64,000 bases of DNA from Pseudodesulfovibrio portus (lineage in GTDB: Bacteria > Desulfobacterota > Desulfovibrionia > Desulfovibrionales > Desulfovibrionaceae): positions 1,304,501 through 1,368,500 of the forward strand of contig NZ_AP026708.1 of NCBI RefSeq assembly GCF_026000375.1, given 5' to 3'. Made by a program: the position numbers and the translations under genes. The notes below the pieces were generated by a model. The model had not been told where the DNA came from and searched no databases. It saw only the letters and a list, made by a program, of their open reading frames with translations. Below are positions 22,210-34,191 of this stretch, one piece after another. The first letter of the stretch is position 1. Each line of letters starts with the position of its first letter.

Positions 22210-23682
22210 ATGGAATTTCAGAGCCTGCTCAAAAAAGCGGAAAAGGGCCTCATGGTCCGCACGGATTCACGCAAGGTCCAGGAAGGCGAATGCTTCGTGG
22301 CCATGCCCGGAACCAGCGTGCGCGGCATCGACTACATCCCCGCCGCCCTGGACAACGGCGCGGCCTTCGTGGTGGCCGCCGAGGCCGACCGCGACCTGGT
22401 GGCTCCAGTGGTGGAGGACAGGGCCGCCGCCGTGTACGTGGACAATCCCGCCGCCGCCTTGGGCGAACTGGCCCGCGCCTTCTTCAAGGTGGAACAGCGC
22501 GACATCAAACTGGTGGGCATCACCGGCACCAACGGCAAGACGACCACCTCCTATATCATCGAGCACCTGTTCGCCGCCGCCGGGCTCAAGGTGGGCGTGC
22601 TGGGCACCGTCACCTACCGCTGGCCCGGCTTCGAAATGGACGCCCCCCTGACCACCCCTGACTGCTGGATGCTCCACGAGCTGCTCTTCAACATGAAGAA
22701 GGCGGACGTGGACGTGGTCGTCATGGAGGTCTCCTCCCACGCACTGGACCAGTACCGGGTGGCCGGGCTGGACTTTCACGCCGGGGTATTCACCAACCTG
22801 ACCCAGGACCACCTCGACTACCACGAGACCATGGAAGAATACTTCCGGGCCAAATCCATGCTCTTCATGGACTACCCCCTGCCGCGCAAGGCCAACGTCC
22901 TCAACTACAACGACACCTACGGACGCCGGTTGCTCAAGGCGTGCGAGGACGGCGTGGGCTACGGCATCGGCGACACCGCCCTGGTGGAGCAGGAGGTGGG
23001 CAAAAAGCCCCTGGTCCAGGGCCGCATCCTGTCCATGACCGGCCAGGGCATCGAGCTGGAGACCTCGTACAAGGGCAAGAGCTGGGTGATCCATTCCCCG
23101 CTCGTGGGCGCGTTCAACGCCATGAACCTGCTGGCCGCCCAGGCCGTGGGCCTGCAGCTGGGCCTGAACTGCAAGGACATGCGCAAACTGTCCACCTTCC
23201 CGGGCGTGCCGGGCAGGCTGGAACGGGTCATGAACGACGCGGGCCTGGACATCTTCGTGGACTACGCCCACACACCGGACGCCCTGGAGAACGTGCAGCA
23301 GGCGCTCAAGAAGCTGGATTTCAACAGGCTGATCACCGTGTTCGGCTGCGGCGGCGACCGCGACCGGGTCAAGCGTCCGCTCATGGCCGAGGCCGTGGCC
23401 CGCTACGCCGACATCGCGGTGCTGACCTCGGACAACCCGCGCACCGAAGACCCGCTGGCCATCCTGGACGACGCCCGGCCCGGCCTCAAGGGCGCGGCCC
23501 GCGTCCTGGAACACGTTGACCGGCAGACCGCCATCACCATGGCCATCGGCGAGATGCGCCCCGGCGACGCCCTGCTCATCGCGGGCAAGGGGCACGAGGA
23601 CTACCAGGTCATCGGCAAGGAAAAACGCCATTTCTCCGACAAGGAAGCCGCCCTCAAAGGCATCGAGGAAACCCGTTCGTGA
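22210..23682 (+). CDS. murE: UDP-MurNAc-tripeptide synthetase MurE (meso-DAP adding)
   Basis: A 490-residue Mur ligase adding the third residue of the stem peptide. It has the ATP loop GITGTNGKTTTSY (about residue 105), HALDQYRVAG, the carbamylated-Lys region and the C-terminal domain with DNPRTEDP; the DNPR motif is characteristic of enzymes that select meso-diaminopimelate. The start is ATG 22210 (MEFQSLL); GTG 22198, seven bases after AAGGA, is a serious alternative adding four residues. It lies 28 bases after ftsI. Confidence 0.93.
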   Translation: MEFQSLLKKAEKGLMVRTDSRKVQEGECFVAMPGTSVRGIDYIPAALDNGAAFVVAAEADRDLVAPVVEDRAAAVYVDNPAAALGELARAFFKVEQRDIKLVGITGTNGKTTTSYIIEHLFAAAGLKVGVLGTVTYRWPGFEMDAPLTTPDCWMLHELLFNMKKADVDVVVMEVSSHALDQYRVAGLDFHAGVFTNLTQDHLDYHETMEEYFRAKSMLFMDYPLPRKANVLNYNDTYGRRLLKACEDGVGYGIGDTALVEQEVGKKPLVQGRILSMTGQGIELETSYKGKSWVIHSPLVGAFNAMNLLAAQAVGLQLGLNCKDMRKLSTFPGVPGRLERVMNDAGLDIFVDYAHTPDALENVQQALKKLDFNRLITVFGCGGDRDRVKRPLMAEAVARYADIAVLTSDNPRTEDPLAILDDARPGLKGAARVLEHVDRQTAITMAIGEMRPGDALLIAGKGHEDYQVIGKEKRHFSDKEAALKGIEETRS

Positions 23683-25070
23683 ACATGACCCTGGCCGATA
23701 TTGAACGCTGCCTCGGCAACATGGCCGAAGAGGGCCACCAGGACATCCGCGTCGCTTCGGTGAAGACGGACTCGCGCACCGTCGAGGCGGGCGACCTGTT
23801 CGTGTGCATCGCCGGGGAGAACTACGACGGCCACGAGTTCGCACCCCAGGCCGCCAGGTCCGGTGCGGCGGCCATCGTGGCCTCGCGCATGCTGGACGAC
23901 GTGGACGCCCCGGTGATCATGGTCCGCGACTCGCTGGGCGCGCTGGGTCGGCTGGCCGCCTGCTGGCGCGACATGTGCGGGGCCAAGCTGGTGGCCGTCA
24001 CCGGCACGGCGGGCAAGACCACGGTCAAGGAGATGCTCTACGCCGTGGTGTCCCGGAAATTCGAGACGGCCAAGAACTACCGCAATTTCAACAACCAGAT
24101 CGGGCTTCCCATGTCCATGCTCAAGGCCGCGGCAAAACAGGAAGTCTGGATCATGGAGCTGGGCATCTCCCGCAAGGGCGACATGGAGGAGCTGGCTCCG
24201 GTGGCCTCGCCCGACCTGGCCGTCATCACCAACGTCGGCCCCGGCCACCTGGAAGGCCTCGGCAACGAGGCGGGCGTGGCCCAGGCCAAGACCGCCCTGC
24301 TCCGCTACCTGCGCCCCAACGGCCGGGCCGTGGTCTGCGCGGACTACCCGCTGCTCTGGGACGCGGCCCGAGAAATCGTGGACGCGCCCATCGGATTTTC
24401 CACCAACGCCAATTCCGACACCTCCTATGTTGCCTCGTTCCTCGGGGGCTCGGACACCGAAAACTGGGGACGTTTCCGGTTGAAGACCCCCGAGGGCGAC
24501 GGCGAACTGACCGCCCCGTTCTGCGGCGAACACTACGCCGAGAACCTGGCCTGCGTGGCCGCTGCCGCGCACCAGCTGGGACTGTCCCGCGACGACGTCA
24601 TCAAAGGCGTCAGGGACATGGCCGTGGACGGCCAGCGGTTCTGCTGCAAGGTGGGAGGCGGCGTCACGGTCATCGACGACACATACAATGCCAACCCCCT
24701 GTCCATGGCCCGATCCATCCGCACGGCCACGACCATGGCCGACGAGGCCCCGCTGGTCCTGGTGCTGGGCGACATGCGCGAGCTGGGCGCAGAAGCGACC
24801 CGACGCCACGAGGAGCTGGGAACCCTGGTGGCCGAGGCCGCCCCGGCAGCGGTGTTCTACAAGGGCGACCACCTGGCCGACGTGGCCCGCACCTGCGGCG
24901 GCGCCGTGATCCCGCTGACCACGCCCGACGAATTTCTTCGAGCCTGGCGCGAAACGGGCATCGACCGGGGCGTGGTCCTGGTCAAGGGTTCGCGCTCCCT
25001 AAAAATGGAAGAGTACGCCAATGCGCTCTGCCGCGAATTGAACGCGGGAGCACCTGGAGGCAACAAATGA
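23679..25070 (+). CDS. murF: UDP-MurNAc-tripeptide:D-Ala-D-Ala ligase MurF
   Basis: A 463-residue Mur ligase attaching D-Ala-D-Ala to complete the UDP-MurNAc-pentapeptide. It shows [27 protein letters not shown] (UDP domain), the ATP site [37 protein letters not shown] and the C-terminal [11 protein letters not shown] and [12 protein letters not shown] 23679 overlaps the murE stop (GTGA). No ddl gene is next to it, so D-Ala-D-Ala must be made from elsewhere in the genome. Confidence 0.94.
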   Translation: MNMTLADIERCLGNMAEEGHQDIRVASVKTDSRTVEAGDLFVCIAGENYDGHEFAPQAARSGAAAIVASRMLDDVDAPVIMVRDSLGALGRLAACWRDMCGAKLVAVTGTAGKTTVKEMLYAVVSRKFETAKNYRNFNNQIGLPMSMLKAAAKQEVWIMELGISRKGDMEELAPVASPDLAVITNVGPGHLEGLGNEAGVAQAKTALLRYLRPNGRAVVCADYPLLWDAAREIVDAPIGFSTNANSDTSYVASFLGGSDTENWGRFRLKTPEGDGELTAPFCGEHYAENLACVAAAAHQLGLSRDDVIKGVRDMAVDGQRFCCKVGGGVTVIDDTYNANPLSMARSIRTATTMADEAPLVLVLGDMRELGAEATRRHEELGTLVAEAAPAAVFYKGDHLADVARTCGGAVIPLTTPDEFLRAWRETGIDRGVVLVKGSRSLKMEEYANALCRELNAGAPGGNK

Positions 25071-26143
25071 TTTACAACCTGCTTGTACCGCTCAGCACCG
25101 ACGTCGGCGTCCTGAACGTCTTCCGCTACATCACCTTCCGGTCGGTGTGGGCGCTCCTGACCGCCCTGATCATATCCATCCTGTTCGGCCCGGCCATGAT
25201 CCGCTGGCTCAAGCGCATCAAGTGCGGCCAGTACATCCAGGCGGACGGCCCGCAGCATCAGGCCAAGGAAGGCACCCCGACCATGGGCGGGGTCATGATC
25301 TTCATCGCCGTGGGCGTGTCCACCCTGCTCTGGGGAGACCTGTCCAACGTCTACGTCTGGCTGACCCTGCTCGTGTTCGGCGGGTTCTCGGCCATCGGGT
25401 TCGCGGACGACTACATCAAGGTGGTCAAGCGCCGCAACGAGGGCCTGACGGCCAAGGCCAAATTCCTGCTCCAGTGCATGGTCGCCGGGGCGGCCATCGC
25501 CCTGCTCATCCAGCAGCCCGCATACTCCACCCAGCTGTCCGTGCCGTTCTTCAAGAATTTCCAGCCGGACCTCGGCTGGTTCTACCTGCCCTTCGCCATG
25601 GTGGTCATGGTGGGCGCCAGCAACGCGGTCAACCTGACCGACGGCCTGGACGGGCTGGCCATCGGCCCCATGGTGGTGGCCATGGCCTGCTTCGCCATCT
25701 TCATCTACGTGTCCGGCCACGCCACCATGGCCGACTACCTCCAGGTGCAGAACATCCAGGGCATCGGCGAGGTCACGGTCTTCTGCGGGGCCATGGTCGG
25801 CGCGGGGCTGGGTTTCCTCTGGTTCAACGCCCACCCGGCACAGGTGTTCATGGGCGACGTGGGCTCACTGGGACTGGGCGGCGCCCTGGGCTTCGTGGCC
25901 GTGCTGGCAAAGCAGGAACTGCTGCTGGCCATCGTGGGCGGCGTGTTCGTGTTCGAGACCCTGTCGGTCATTCTCCAGGTGGGCTACTTCAAGCTCACCG
26001 GCGGCAAGCGCATCTTCAAGATGGCCCCGCTGCACCACCATTTCGAGCTCAAGGGCATCCCGGAATCCAAGATCATCGTCCGCTTCTGGATTCTGTCCAT
26101 ACTCATGGCCCTCATGGCCCTATCCACGCTGAAACTGAGGTAG
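25067..26143 (+). CDS. mraY: Phospho-MurNAc-pentapeptide transferase MraY
   Basis: A 358-residue enzyme with about ten transmembrane helices that transfers phospho-MurNAc-pentapeptide to undecaprenyl phosphate, making lipid I. Signatures: [41 protein letters not shown] (Mg/substrate Asp residues), [14 protein letters not shown] and the [12 protein letters not shown] loop. ATG 25067 overlaps the murF stop (ATGA) and follows TGGAGG. An open frame continues far upstream inside murF; it is a shadow. Confidence 0.95.
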   Translation: MIYNLLVPLSTDVGVLNVFRYITFRSVWALLTALIISILFGPAMIRWLKRIKCGQYIQADGPQHQAKEGTPTMGGVMIFIAVGVSTLLWGDLSNVYVWLTLLVFGGFSAIGFADDYIKVVKRRNEGLTAKAKFLLQCMVAGAAIALLIQQPAYSTQLSVPFFKNFQPDLGWFYLPFAMVVMVGASNAVNLTDGLDGLAIGPMVVAMACFAIFIYVSGHATMADYLQVQNIQGIGEVTVFCGAMVGAGLGFLWFNAHPAQVFMGDVGSLGLGGALGFVAVLAKQELLLAIVGGVFVFETLSVILQVGYFKLTGGKRIFKMAPLHHHFELKGIPESKIIVRFWILSILMALMALSTLKLR

Positions 26144-26147
26144 TTCC

Positions 26148-27452
26148 GTGAATCGAATCGTTCGCAACTTCATCGATCAAGCGATCCTCACGGGCAAGCA
26201 GGCCGTGGTGGTGGGCACCGGCAAGTCCGGCCTGGCCGCCGCCCGTCTGCTGGACGTGCTCGGCGCGCGCGTGCGCGTTGCGGATCGCAAGGACGACCTC
26301 ACCGAGGACGTGCTGGGACCGCTCAAGGGCAAGGCGGAACTGGTCGCGGGCGAGCACAAGAAGGAGCACTTCGCGGACGCGGACATCATCGTCTTTTCCC
26401 CTGGCGTGCCGGTCAGGAAACTCGCCCCGGTGCTTGAAGGCATTCCCGCGCGCAAGATCGTGGCCGAACTGGAATTCGCCTCCTGGTTCATCGAGGCCCC
26501 GGTGCTGGCCGTGACCGGGTCCAACGGCAAGACCACGACCACCACCCTGATCTCCGAGATATTCGCGCAGGCCGGACGCCGCGCCTTTACCGGCGGCAAC
26601 ATCGGCGTGCCCCTGTGCGAATACCTGCTGGACATGGAACCCGCCGAGATCATCGTGCTCGAGGTGTCCAGCTTCCAGCTCCAGAACTGCCGACTGTTCA
26701 AGCCGCACGTCGGCGTGTTCCTCAACTTTTCGGCCAACCACCTCGACTACCACGAGGACATGGACGAATACCTGGACGCCAAGCTCAACCTCTTTTCCCA
26801 GATGACCGGCGAGGACACCGCCCTGCTGCACGAGTCGCTGCGCCCGGTGCTCAAGGACCGCTCCTTCACCAACGCCCATGTGGAATGGTTCGACGCCACG
26901 GACCGCTTCGACGCCCCGCACCTTCCGGGCGAGCACAACCGGTCCAACGTGGAAGCGGCCTGGCAGGCCGTCAGGCGGTTCGGCGTCACCGAGGAGCAGG
27001 CGGCCGCGACCATCATGAATTTCAAGCCCCTGGCCCACCGCATCGAGCCGGTAGGCGAAAAAAAGGGCGTGCTCTACGTCAACGACTCCAAGGCCACCAC
27101 CCTGGACGCGGCCCTGGCTGCGGTCCGCTCATTCGACCGCCCGGTGCGCATCCTCATGGGCGGCGTGTGGAAGGGCGGCGACGTGGCCCGGTTCGCCCGG
27201 GACGTGGACGGCAGGGTCGTGCAGGTAGGCCTGTTCGGCGGTGCGCGCGAGGACCTGGAGCCGGAACTGGCGAAACGCTTCCCCGTAAGCTGGGACGAGA
27301 CCCTGGAAGGCGCGACCAAGCGGCTGGCCGCCGGGGCCGCCCCGGGCGACGTGGTCCTGCTCTCCCCGGCCACGGCCAGCTTCGACCAGTACAACGGCAT
27401 GGCCGAACGCGGCGCGGACTTCAAGCGCGTGGTGGGGGGGCTGCATGACTAG
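26148..27452 (+). CDS. murD: UDP-MurNAc-L-alanine:D-glutamate ligase MurD
   Basis: A 434-residue cytoplasmic Mur ligase that adds D-Glu to UDP-MurNAc-L-Ala. It has an N-terminal Rossmann-like domain (VVVGTGKSGLAAARLLD), ATP site VTGSNGKTTTTTLI, GGNIGVPL, the EVSSFQLQ segment, NHLDYHEDMDEY and the C-terminal VNDSKATTLDAALAA. GTG 26148 has GAGG seven bases upstream. It lies four bases after mraY and overlaps ftsW by eight bases. Confidence 0.94.
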   Translation: MNRIVRNFIDQAILTGKQAVVVGTGKSGLAAARLLDVLGARVRVADRKDDLTEDVLGPLKGKAELVAGEHKKEHFADADIIVFSPGVPVRKLAPVLEGIPARKIVAELEFASWFIEAPVLAVTGSNGKTTTTTLISEIFAQAGRRAFTGGNIGVPLCEYLLDMEPAEIIVLEVSSFQLQNCRLFKPHVGVFLNFSANHLDYHEDMDEYLDAKLNLFSQMTGEDTALLHESLRPVLKDRSFTNAHVEWFDATDRFDAPHLPGEHNRSNVEAAWQAVRRFGVTEEQAAATIMNFKPLAHRIEPVGEKKGVLYVNDSKATTLDAALAAVRSFDRPVRILMGGVWKGGDVARFARDVDGRVVQVGLFGGAREDLEPELAKRFPVSWDETLEGATKRLAAGAAPGDVVLLSPATASFDQYNGMAERGADFKRVVGGLHD

Positions 27453-28569
27453 CGGCATCAACGCCAAGAAAAGCGCGGGCAACGCAGGGCGCATCGATCA
27501 CTGGCTCCTGGTGGCCACCCTGGTGCTCGGGGCCTTCGGCCTGATCATGGTCCTGTCCTCCTCGGGCATCATGGCCGAGCAGAAGTACCAGGACACCTAC
27601 TACTTCTTCAAGCGCCAGCTCGCCTTCACGGGCGTGGGGCTGATCATCATGCTGGCCTGCATGTACGTCCCCCGCAACCTGCTCTATTCACTGACCTACT
27701 TCTGGGTGGGGCTGGCCGTGATCATGCTGGGCCTGTGCCTCTCCCCCCTGGGGGTCAGCGTCAACGGCGCCAGCCGCTGGATACGCCTGGGGCCGGTCAA
27801 CTTCCAGCCCCTGGAATACGCCAAGATCGCACTGGTCTTCTATCTCGCCTATTTCTTCTCCCGGAAACAGGACATGGTGCGCACCTTCTCGGTGGGCTTC
27901 CTCCCCCCGTTCCTGGTCACCGGCTTCCTGTGCGGCCTGCTGCTCCTGCAGCCGGACTTCGGCGGCGCGGTGGTCCTGTGCGGCCTGCTCCTGTTCATGT
28001 GCATGGTGGGCGGCACGCGCATCAGCTACCTGCTCCTGTCCCTGGTCTTCGCGGGCGGCGCGGGCTACATGCTCATCTCGTCCTCGCCCTACCGGCTGAA
28101 GCGGTGGACCGCCTTCCTCAACCCGCACGAGCTGGCCCAGAACGAGGGCTACCAGCTGGTCCAGTCCCTGTACGCCTTCGGCTCGGGCAAGCTCTTCGGC
28201 AAGGGCTTCGGCGCGGGACAGTCCAAGCTCTTCTTCCTGCCCGAGGCGCACAACGACTTCATCATGGCCGTGGTCGGCGAGGAACTGGGTTTCGTCGGCA
28301 TGTCCATCTTCTTCTGCATCATCGGATTTTTCCTGTATCGCGCGCTGCGCATCGCCATGCGGCTCGAAGAGCTGCAGGACCGGTTCACGGCCTTCGGCCT
28401 GACCTGCATCATCGCCCTGGGCATGATCCTGAACCTGGCCGTGGTGCTGGGCACGGTGCCGCCCAAGGGCGTGGCCATGCCGTTCATCAGCTACGGCGGA
28501 TCGAGCCTGACCGTGTCCTTCATCTGCGCGGGCATCCTGCTCAACCTCTCCAGGAGGGCAAAGGCATGA
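27445..28569 (+). CDS. ftsW: Septal peptidoglycan glycosyltransferase FtsW
   Basis: A 374-residue SEDS-family membrane glycosyltransferase polymerising lipid II at the septum with FtsI. About ten hydrophobic helices; conserved SSSGIMAEQKYQDTYYFFKRQ, NGASRWIRLGPVNFQPLEYAKIAL, LLQPDFGGAVVL (with the catalytic-type Asp), LPEAHNDFIMAVVGEELGF and PFISYGGSSL. ATG 27445 lies inside the murD end, an eight-base overlap. Confidence 0.93.
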   Translation: MTSGINAKKSAGNAGRIDHWLLVATLVLGAFGLIMVLSSSGIMAEQKYQDTYYFFKRQLAFTGVGLIIMLACMYVPRNLLYSLTYFWVGLAVIMLGLCLSPLGVSVNGASRWIRLGPVNFQPLEYAKIALVFYLAYFFSRKQDMVRTFSVGFLPPFLVTGFLCGLLLLQPDFGGAVVLCGLLLFMCMVGGTRISYLLLSLVFAGGAGYMLISSSPYRLKRWTAFLNPHELAQNEGYQLVQSLYAFGSGKLFGKGFGAGQSKLFFLPEAHNDFIMAVVGEELGFVGMSIFFCIIGFFLYRALRIAMRLEELQDRFTAFGLTCIIALGMILNLAVVLGTVPPKGVAMPFISYGGSSLTVSFICAGILLNLSRRAKA

Positions 28570-29645
28570 TCCTGAACCGCGTCATCCTGACCACCGGCGG
28601 CACGGGCGGCCACATCTTCCCGGCCCTGGCCACGGCCACGGAACTGACCCTGCGCAACAAGGGCGTGGACATCCTGTTCATGGGCGGCCCGGGCGTGGAG
28701 GGCGACATGGCCCGCAAACACGGCCTGCGATTCCTGGAACTCCCGGCCTCCGGCATCATGGGGCGCGGCATCCCCGGCGTCCTCTCCGGCCTGGGCTGGC
28801 TGGGCACGGGCGTGCCCAAGGCCCTGGCAGCGGTCTGGGGCTTCAAGCCTGACGCGGTCATCGGCTTCGGCGGCTATGCCGGATTCTGCCCGGTCCTGGC
28901 CGCGCGCATCCTGGGCATCCCCACGGCCATCCACGAACAGAACTCCGTGCCGGGCGTGGCCAACAAGATGCTCGGCAAGGTGGTGAAACGAATTTTCCTG
29001 AGCTTCCCGGACAGACTGCGCGTCTTCCCGGCCCACAAGACCTACCTGACCGGCAATCCCGTGCGCCAGGAGATTCTCCAGGCCGCGAAGCGGCGCAGGG
29101 GGCGGGCAACGGGACGGCGGGTCCTCGTCCTGGGCGGCAGCCAGGGAGCCAGGCCCGTCAACGACGCCATCATCGAGGCGCTGCCCCGGTTCATGGAAGC
29201 GGGCATCCGGCTCGTGCACCAGGCGGGCAGGACGGACTACGTCCGGGTACGCGCGGCCTATGAAGCCGCTGGCGCCGACCCGGCGCAGGTCCGGGAATTC
29301 ATCGAGGACATCGGGGCCGAATACGCGCTCTGCGACCTGGCCGTATGCCGGGCCGGGGCGTCCACGGTCTTTGAAATCGCGGCGGCAGGGGTACCGGCCA
29401 TCTTCGTGCCCTTTCCCCAGGCCACGCACGACCATCAAACAATGAATGCCAAGGCCATGGCGGACCTGGGCGCGGCGGAACTGATTCCCCAACCGGCACT
29501 GACCGGCGAGGGGCTGTTCCGGGCCGTGAACAGGCTGCTCGGCGACGCCGAGAGGCTGTCCGCCATGGAAGAGGCGGCGCGGGGCTTTGCCAAGCCCGCC
29601 GCAGCCGCGGATATAGTGGCCGGTCTGGAAGGACTGGCGGCGTAG
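28566..29645 (+). CDS. murG: UDP-GlcNAc:lipid I N-acetylglucosaminyltransferase MurG
   Basis: A 359-residue peripheral membrane GT-B transferase converting lipid I to lipid II. N-terminal [14 protein letters not shown] loop, [28 protein letters not shown], the C-domain [13 protein letters not shown], and the UDP-GlcNAc site [34 protein letters not shown] 28566 overlaps the ftsW stop by four bases. A much longer upstream open frame is a shadow of ftsW. Confidence 0.94.
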   Translation: MILNRVILTTGGTGGHIFPALATATELTLRNKGVDILFMGGPGVEGDMARKHGLRFLELPASGIMGRGIPGVLSGLGWLGTGVPKALAAVWGFKPDAVIGFGGYAGFCPVLAARILGIPTAIHEQNSVPGVANKMLGKVVKRIFLSFPDRLRVFPAHKTYLTGNPVRQEILQAAKRRRGRATGRRVLVLGGSQGARPVNDAIIEALPRFMEAGIRLVHQAGRTDYVRVRAAYEAAGADPAQVREFIEDIGAEYALCDLAVCRAGASTVFEIAAAGVPAIFVPFPQATHDHQTMNAKAMADLGAAELIPQPALTGEGLFRAVNRLLGDAERLSAMEEAARGFAKPAAAADIVAGLEGLAA

Positions 29646-29661
29646 GCAGGAGGACAGGATT

Positions 29662-31122
<1,461 letters not shown>

Positions 31123-31130
31123 GGACGACC

Positions 31131-32012
31131 ATGGCCCTGGAACGCATTGCCCGACCATCGCTTGCCGAGCGGACCACGCTGCGGCTCGGCGGCACCGCCG
31201 AGGTGGAACTCGTGGCCCGCGACGAGCGGGACCTTGACGAGCTGGGCGACTTCCTCATGAAGGAGCCCCTGCGGCCGTTCGTCATCGGCGAAGGCAGCAA
31301 CCTCCTGGCGCCCGACACCCACCTGGACGTGGCGCTCATCCGCACGGCCACGCCTCCCGGCCCCGAGCGCGTGGAAAAGGTCGGCGACAGGCTCATCGTC
31401 CGCTGCGGCGGCGGGCAGCGGCTGCCCGGCCTGCTCGGCTGGGCGCAGATGGCCGGGCTGTCCGGCCTGGAAGGGCTGACCGGCATCCCCGGCTCCGTGG
31501 GCGGGGCCGTGGCCATGAACGCCGGGTCCTACGGCACCGAGATCGGCGACGTGGTCAGCCGCGTCCGGCTCTGGTCGCCGGGCCAGGGGCTGTTCTGGCT
31601 GGACCGGGAACAGTGCGACTTCGGCTATCGCCGCTTCACGCCCGGGATTCCCATGGCCAAGGCGCTCATCTGGCAGGTGGAACTGGCCCTGACCGAAGGC
31701 CAGCCAAAACAGGTGCGCAAGACCATGCAGGACAACTACGACAGGAAAAAAGCCACCCAGCCCGTCACCGCACGCAGCGCGGGATGCATTTTCAAGAACC
31801 CGGAGGGAGAGTCCGCCGGGATGCTGCTGGACAAGGCGGGCATGAAGGGCGCGCGCCTCGGCGGCATGGCCTTTTCGGACATCCATGCCAACTTCCTGAT
31901 CAACACGGGGGGCGGCACCTCCCAAGACGCCCTGGAGCTCATCGACCAGGGCCGCGAAAAGGTGAAGGAACAATTCGGCATCATCCTCGACATGGAGGTC
32001 ATCATACTGTGA
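31131..32012 (+). CDS. murB: UDP-N-acetylenolpyruvoylglucosamine reductase MurB
   Basis: A 293-residue FAD enzyme reducing enolpyruvyl-UDP-GlcNAc to UDP-MurNAc. Signatures: TTLRLGGTAEVEL, the FAD site VIGEGSNLLA, LTGIPGSVGGAVAMNAGSYG, DFGYRRF, a catalytic-type SAGCIFKNPEG and AFSDIHANFLINTGG near the C-terminus. The shorter C-terminal arrangement suits a type IIa-like enzyme, though I did not classify it further. ATG 31131 lies eight bases after the murC stop, behind AAGGACG. The stop overlaps ftsQ. Confidence 0.93.
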   Translation: MALERIARPSLAERTTLRLGGTAEVELVARDERDLDELGDFLMKEPLRPFVIGEGSNLLAPDTHLDVALIRTATPPGPERVEKVGDRLIVRCGGGQRLPGLLGWAQMAGLSGLEGLTGIPGSVGGAVAMNAGSYGTEIGDVVSRVRLWSPGQGLFWLDREQCDFGYRRFTPGIPMAKALIWQVELALTEGQPKQVRKTMQDNYDRKKATQPVTARSAGCIFKNPEGESAGMLLDKAGMKGARLGGMAFSDIHANFLINTGGGTSQDALELIDQGREKVKEQFGIILDMEVIIL

Positions 32013-32899
32013 GTACCCTGACAATCGGCAAGCAGAGCCGCATCACGCTGGGCAGCAAGCGCAAGAAGCGCTCCAACTCCTTCCGCACCCAGAAAAGGAC
32101 CACCCTGTCCAACACCCGGAAAAGGCCGCAGCGCAGGCTGGCCGGGATCGGCCAGTTCATGGTCCGCTGCGTGATGCTCATGCTCACCCTCTCCCTGGTG
32201 GCGGTCCTCGGCGTGGGCCTGCTTTTCGGCTACCGCTACCTGACCACCCACCCCTATTTCGAACTCAAGGAAATCCACGTCACCGGTATCGACCGGCTGA
32301 ACCGTGGCGACATCCTGAAAAGCGCGAACATCGGTCTCGGCCTCAACTGCCTGGACATGAACGTGGGCGAAGTGGAGCAGCGGCTCTCGGCCAACCCGTG
32401 GATCGAGTCCGTGACCGTGCGCCGGGAATTTCCCAACCGGCTCCGCATCGGCGTGGAGGAAAAGGTCCCGGCCTTCTGGATTCGCCAGGGCGACGGCCTC
32501 TACTTTGCGGACGCCTCGGGCCGGGTCATCGCGCCCATGCACCCCGGCGAAATGGCCTCCCTGCCGATCCTGACCGTGGCCGAGGGGCTGGACGAAGGCC
32601 CGGCGGTGCTCAGGGGCATTCTGGAAAAGATGAAGGAAAAGAAGACCCCCTTCACCCAGAGCCAGACGGCCTGGATCAAGCTGACCAGCGCCCACGAACT
32701 GGAAATCTACCTGGACGGCCACGCGGGCGGACGAGGCCTGACCGTCAGGTTCGGCACCGACCAATGGGAGACGCAGCTTGAACGGATGAAGGTCGTCTGG
32801 CGCGACCTGCTCAGGCGCAACGAATTCAAGGACGCGGCCATCATTGCGGCCAGCGGCGAAAAAATCTGGATCAAGAAGCGCGAGCCCTCCGAGGGATAG
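32009..32899 (+). CDS. ftsQ: Cell division protein FtsQ
   Basis: A 296-residue bitopic divisome protein: basic cytoplasmic N-terminus (about 50 residues, Lys/Arg-rich), one transmembrane helix (MLMLTLSLVAVLGVGLLFGY, about residues 56-75), a POTRA domain (HPYFELKEIHVTGIDRLNRGDIL) and a beta domain (NPWIESVTVRREFPNRLRIGVEEKVPAFWI). GTG 32009 overlaps the murB stop (GTGA); a GGAGG lies about 11 bases upstream. It recruits FtsL/FtsB to the septum. Confidence 0.92.
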   Translation: MSTLTIGKQSRITLGSKRKKRSNSFRTQKRTTLSNTRKRPQRRLAGIGQFMVRCVMLMLTLSLVAVLGVGLLFGYRYLTTHPYFELKEIHVTGIDRLNRGDILKSANIGLGLNCLDMNVGEVEQRLSANPWIESVTVRREFPNRLRIGVEEKVPAFWIRQGDGLYFADASGRVIAPMHPGEMASLPILTVAEGLDEGPAVLRGILEKMKEKKTPFTQSQTAWIKLTSAHELEIYLDGHAGGRGLTVRFGTDQWETQLERMKVVWRDLLRRNEFKDAAIIAASGEKIWIKKREPSEG

Positions 32900-32919
32900 C
32901 GCTCTGGATAGTACTTAAG

Positions 32920-32943
32920 GATACAGGGAACAACATTGAGGAG
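32920..32943 (+). promoter_or_regulatory. ftsA leader motif shared with ftsZ
   Basis: GATACAGGGAA at 32920-32930 and a GAGGAG ribosome site at 32938 precede ftsA. The same GATACAGGGAA occurs at 34200-34210 before ftsZ with a similar distance to GAGGAGG. The shared leader may balance FtsA and FtsZ translation or mark related promoters. Confidence 0.35.
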
Positions 32944-32952
32944 TGTTTGTTT

Positions 32953-34191
32953 ATGGCTAGAAATGATCTGATCGTGGGCCTCGACGTGGGCACCACCAAA
33001 ATCTGCACCGTGGTGGGCGAAGCATCGGACACCGGCGTCGACATCATCGGCATCGGCACGGCACCGTCCACCGGGTTGCGGCGCGGCGTGGTCGTCAACA
33101 TCGAAAAGACGGTCCAATGCATCAAGAAGTCCCTGGAGGACGCGGAACTCATGGCCGGGTGCGACATCCGCACCGTGTACGCGGGCATCGCCGGGTCCCA
33201 CATCCAGGGGTTCAATTCCCACGGCGTCATCGCGGTCAAGGGCGGCGAAGTCACCCAGCGCGACGTGGACCGCGTCATCGAGGCGGCCAAGGCCATCGCC
33301 ATCCCCATGGACCGCGAGGTGCTGCACACCCTGCCCCAGGAGTTCATCGTGGACGACCAGCGCGGCATCGCCGATCCGCTTGGCATGGCGGGCGTGCGCC
33401 TGGAGGTCAAGGTGCACATCGTCACCGGCGCGGTGACCTCGGCCCAGAACATCATCCGGTCGTGCAACCGGTCCGGCCTGGACGTGTCCAACATCGTCCT
33501 CGAGTCGCTGGCCTCCAGCAAGGCGGTGCTCTCCCCCGAGGAAAGGGAGATCGGCGTTGCCCTGGTTGACATCGGCGGCGGCACCACGGACATCGCGGTC
33601 TTCTCCAAGGACTCCATCAAGCACACCAGCGTGCTGGCGCTCGGCGGCCACAACCTGACCAACGACATCGCCTACGGGCTGCGCACGCCCATGATGTCCG
33701 CCGAGAAGATCAAGATGGAATACGGCTGCGCCATGGCCGACCTGGTGACCAGCGAGGAGATCATCGAGGTGCCGAGCGTGGGCGGTCGCGAGTCGCGCAA
33801 GATGAGCAAGCGCGTGCTGGCGGAAATCTGCGAGCCGCGCTGCGAGGAGATACTCGCCCTGGTGGACCAGGAGCTGATCAAGTCCGGCTTCAAGAACATG
33901 ATCGCTGCGGGCGTGGTGCTCACGGGCGGCACGGTCATGATCGACGGCATGCAGGAGCTGGCCGAGCAGATCTTCGACCTGCCGGTGCGCATCGGCGCGC
34001 CAGAGGAAGGCATCGGCGGCCTGGCCAGCGAGGTGCACAGCCCCAAGTACGCCACGGCTGTCGGCCTGCTGCTCCACGGAGCGGAAGAGGAAGGCCTGCA
34101 CAACAAGGTCCGTCCCTTCAAGATTCGCGACGATTCCGGCTTCGACCGCATCGTCTCGCGCATGAAGAAGTGGTTCACGGACATCAAGTGA
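32953..34191 (+). CDS. ftsA: Cell division protein FtsA
   Basis: A 412-residue actin-like ATPase tethering FtsZ to the membrane. Signatures: VGLDVGTTKICTVVGE (phosphate 1), an SHS2 insert around residues 85-160, VDIGGGTTDIAVF (phosphate 2) and VVLTGGTVMIDGM (adenosine). The C-terminus ends in an amphipathic FDRIVSRMKKWFTDIK, the membrane-targeting helix. ATG 32953 is nine bases after GAGGAG; TTG 32947 is less likely. The 53-base gap from ftsQ leaves room for an internal promoter. Confidence 0.94.
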   Translation: MARNDLIVGLDVGTTKICTVVGEASDTGVDIIGIGTAPSTGLRRGVVVNIEKTVQCIKKSLEDAELMAGCDIRTVYAGIAGSHIQGFNSHGVIAVKGGEVTQRDVDRVIEAAKAIAIPMDREVLHTLPQEFIVDDQRGIADPLGMAGVRLEVKVHIVTGAVTSAQNIIRSCNRSGLDVSNIVLESLASSKAVLSPEEREIGVALVDIGGGTTDIAVFSKDSIKHTSVLALGGHNLTNDIAYGLRTPMMSAEKIKMEYGCAMADLVTSEEIIEVPSVGGRESRKMSKRVLAEICEPRCEEILALVDQELIKSGFKNMIAAGVVLTGGTVMIDGMQELAEQIFDLPVRIGAPEEGIGGLASEVHSPKYATAVGLLLHGAEEEGLHNKVRPFKIRDDSGFDRIVSRMKKWFTDIK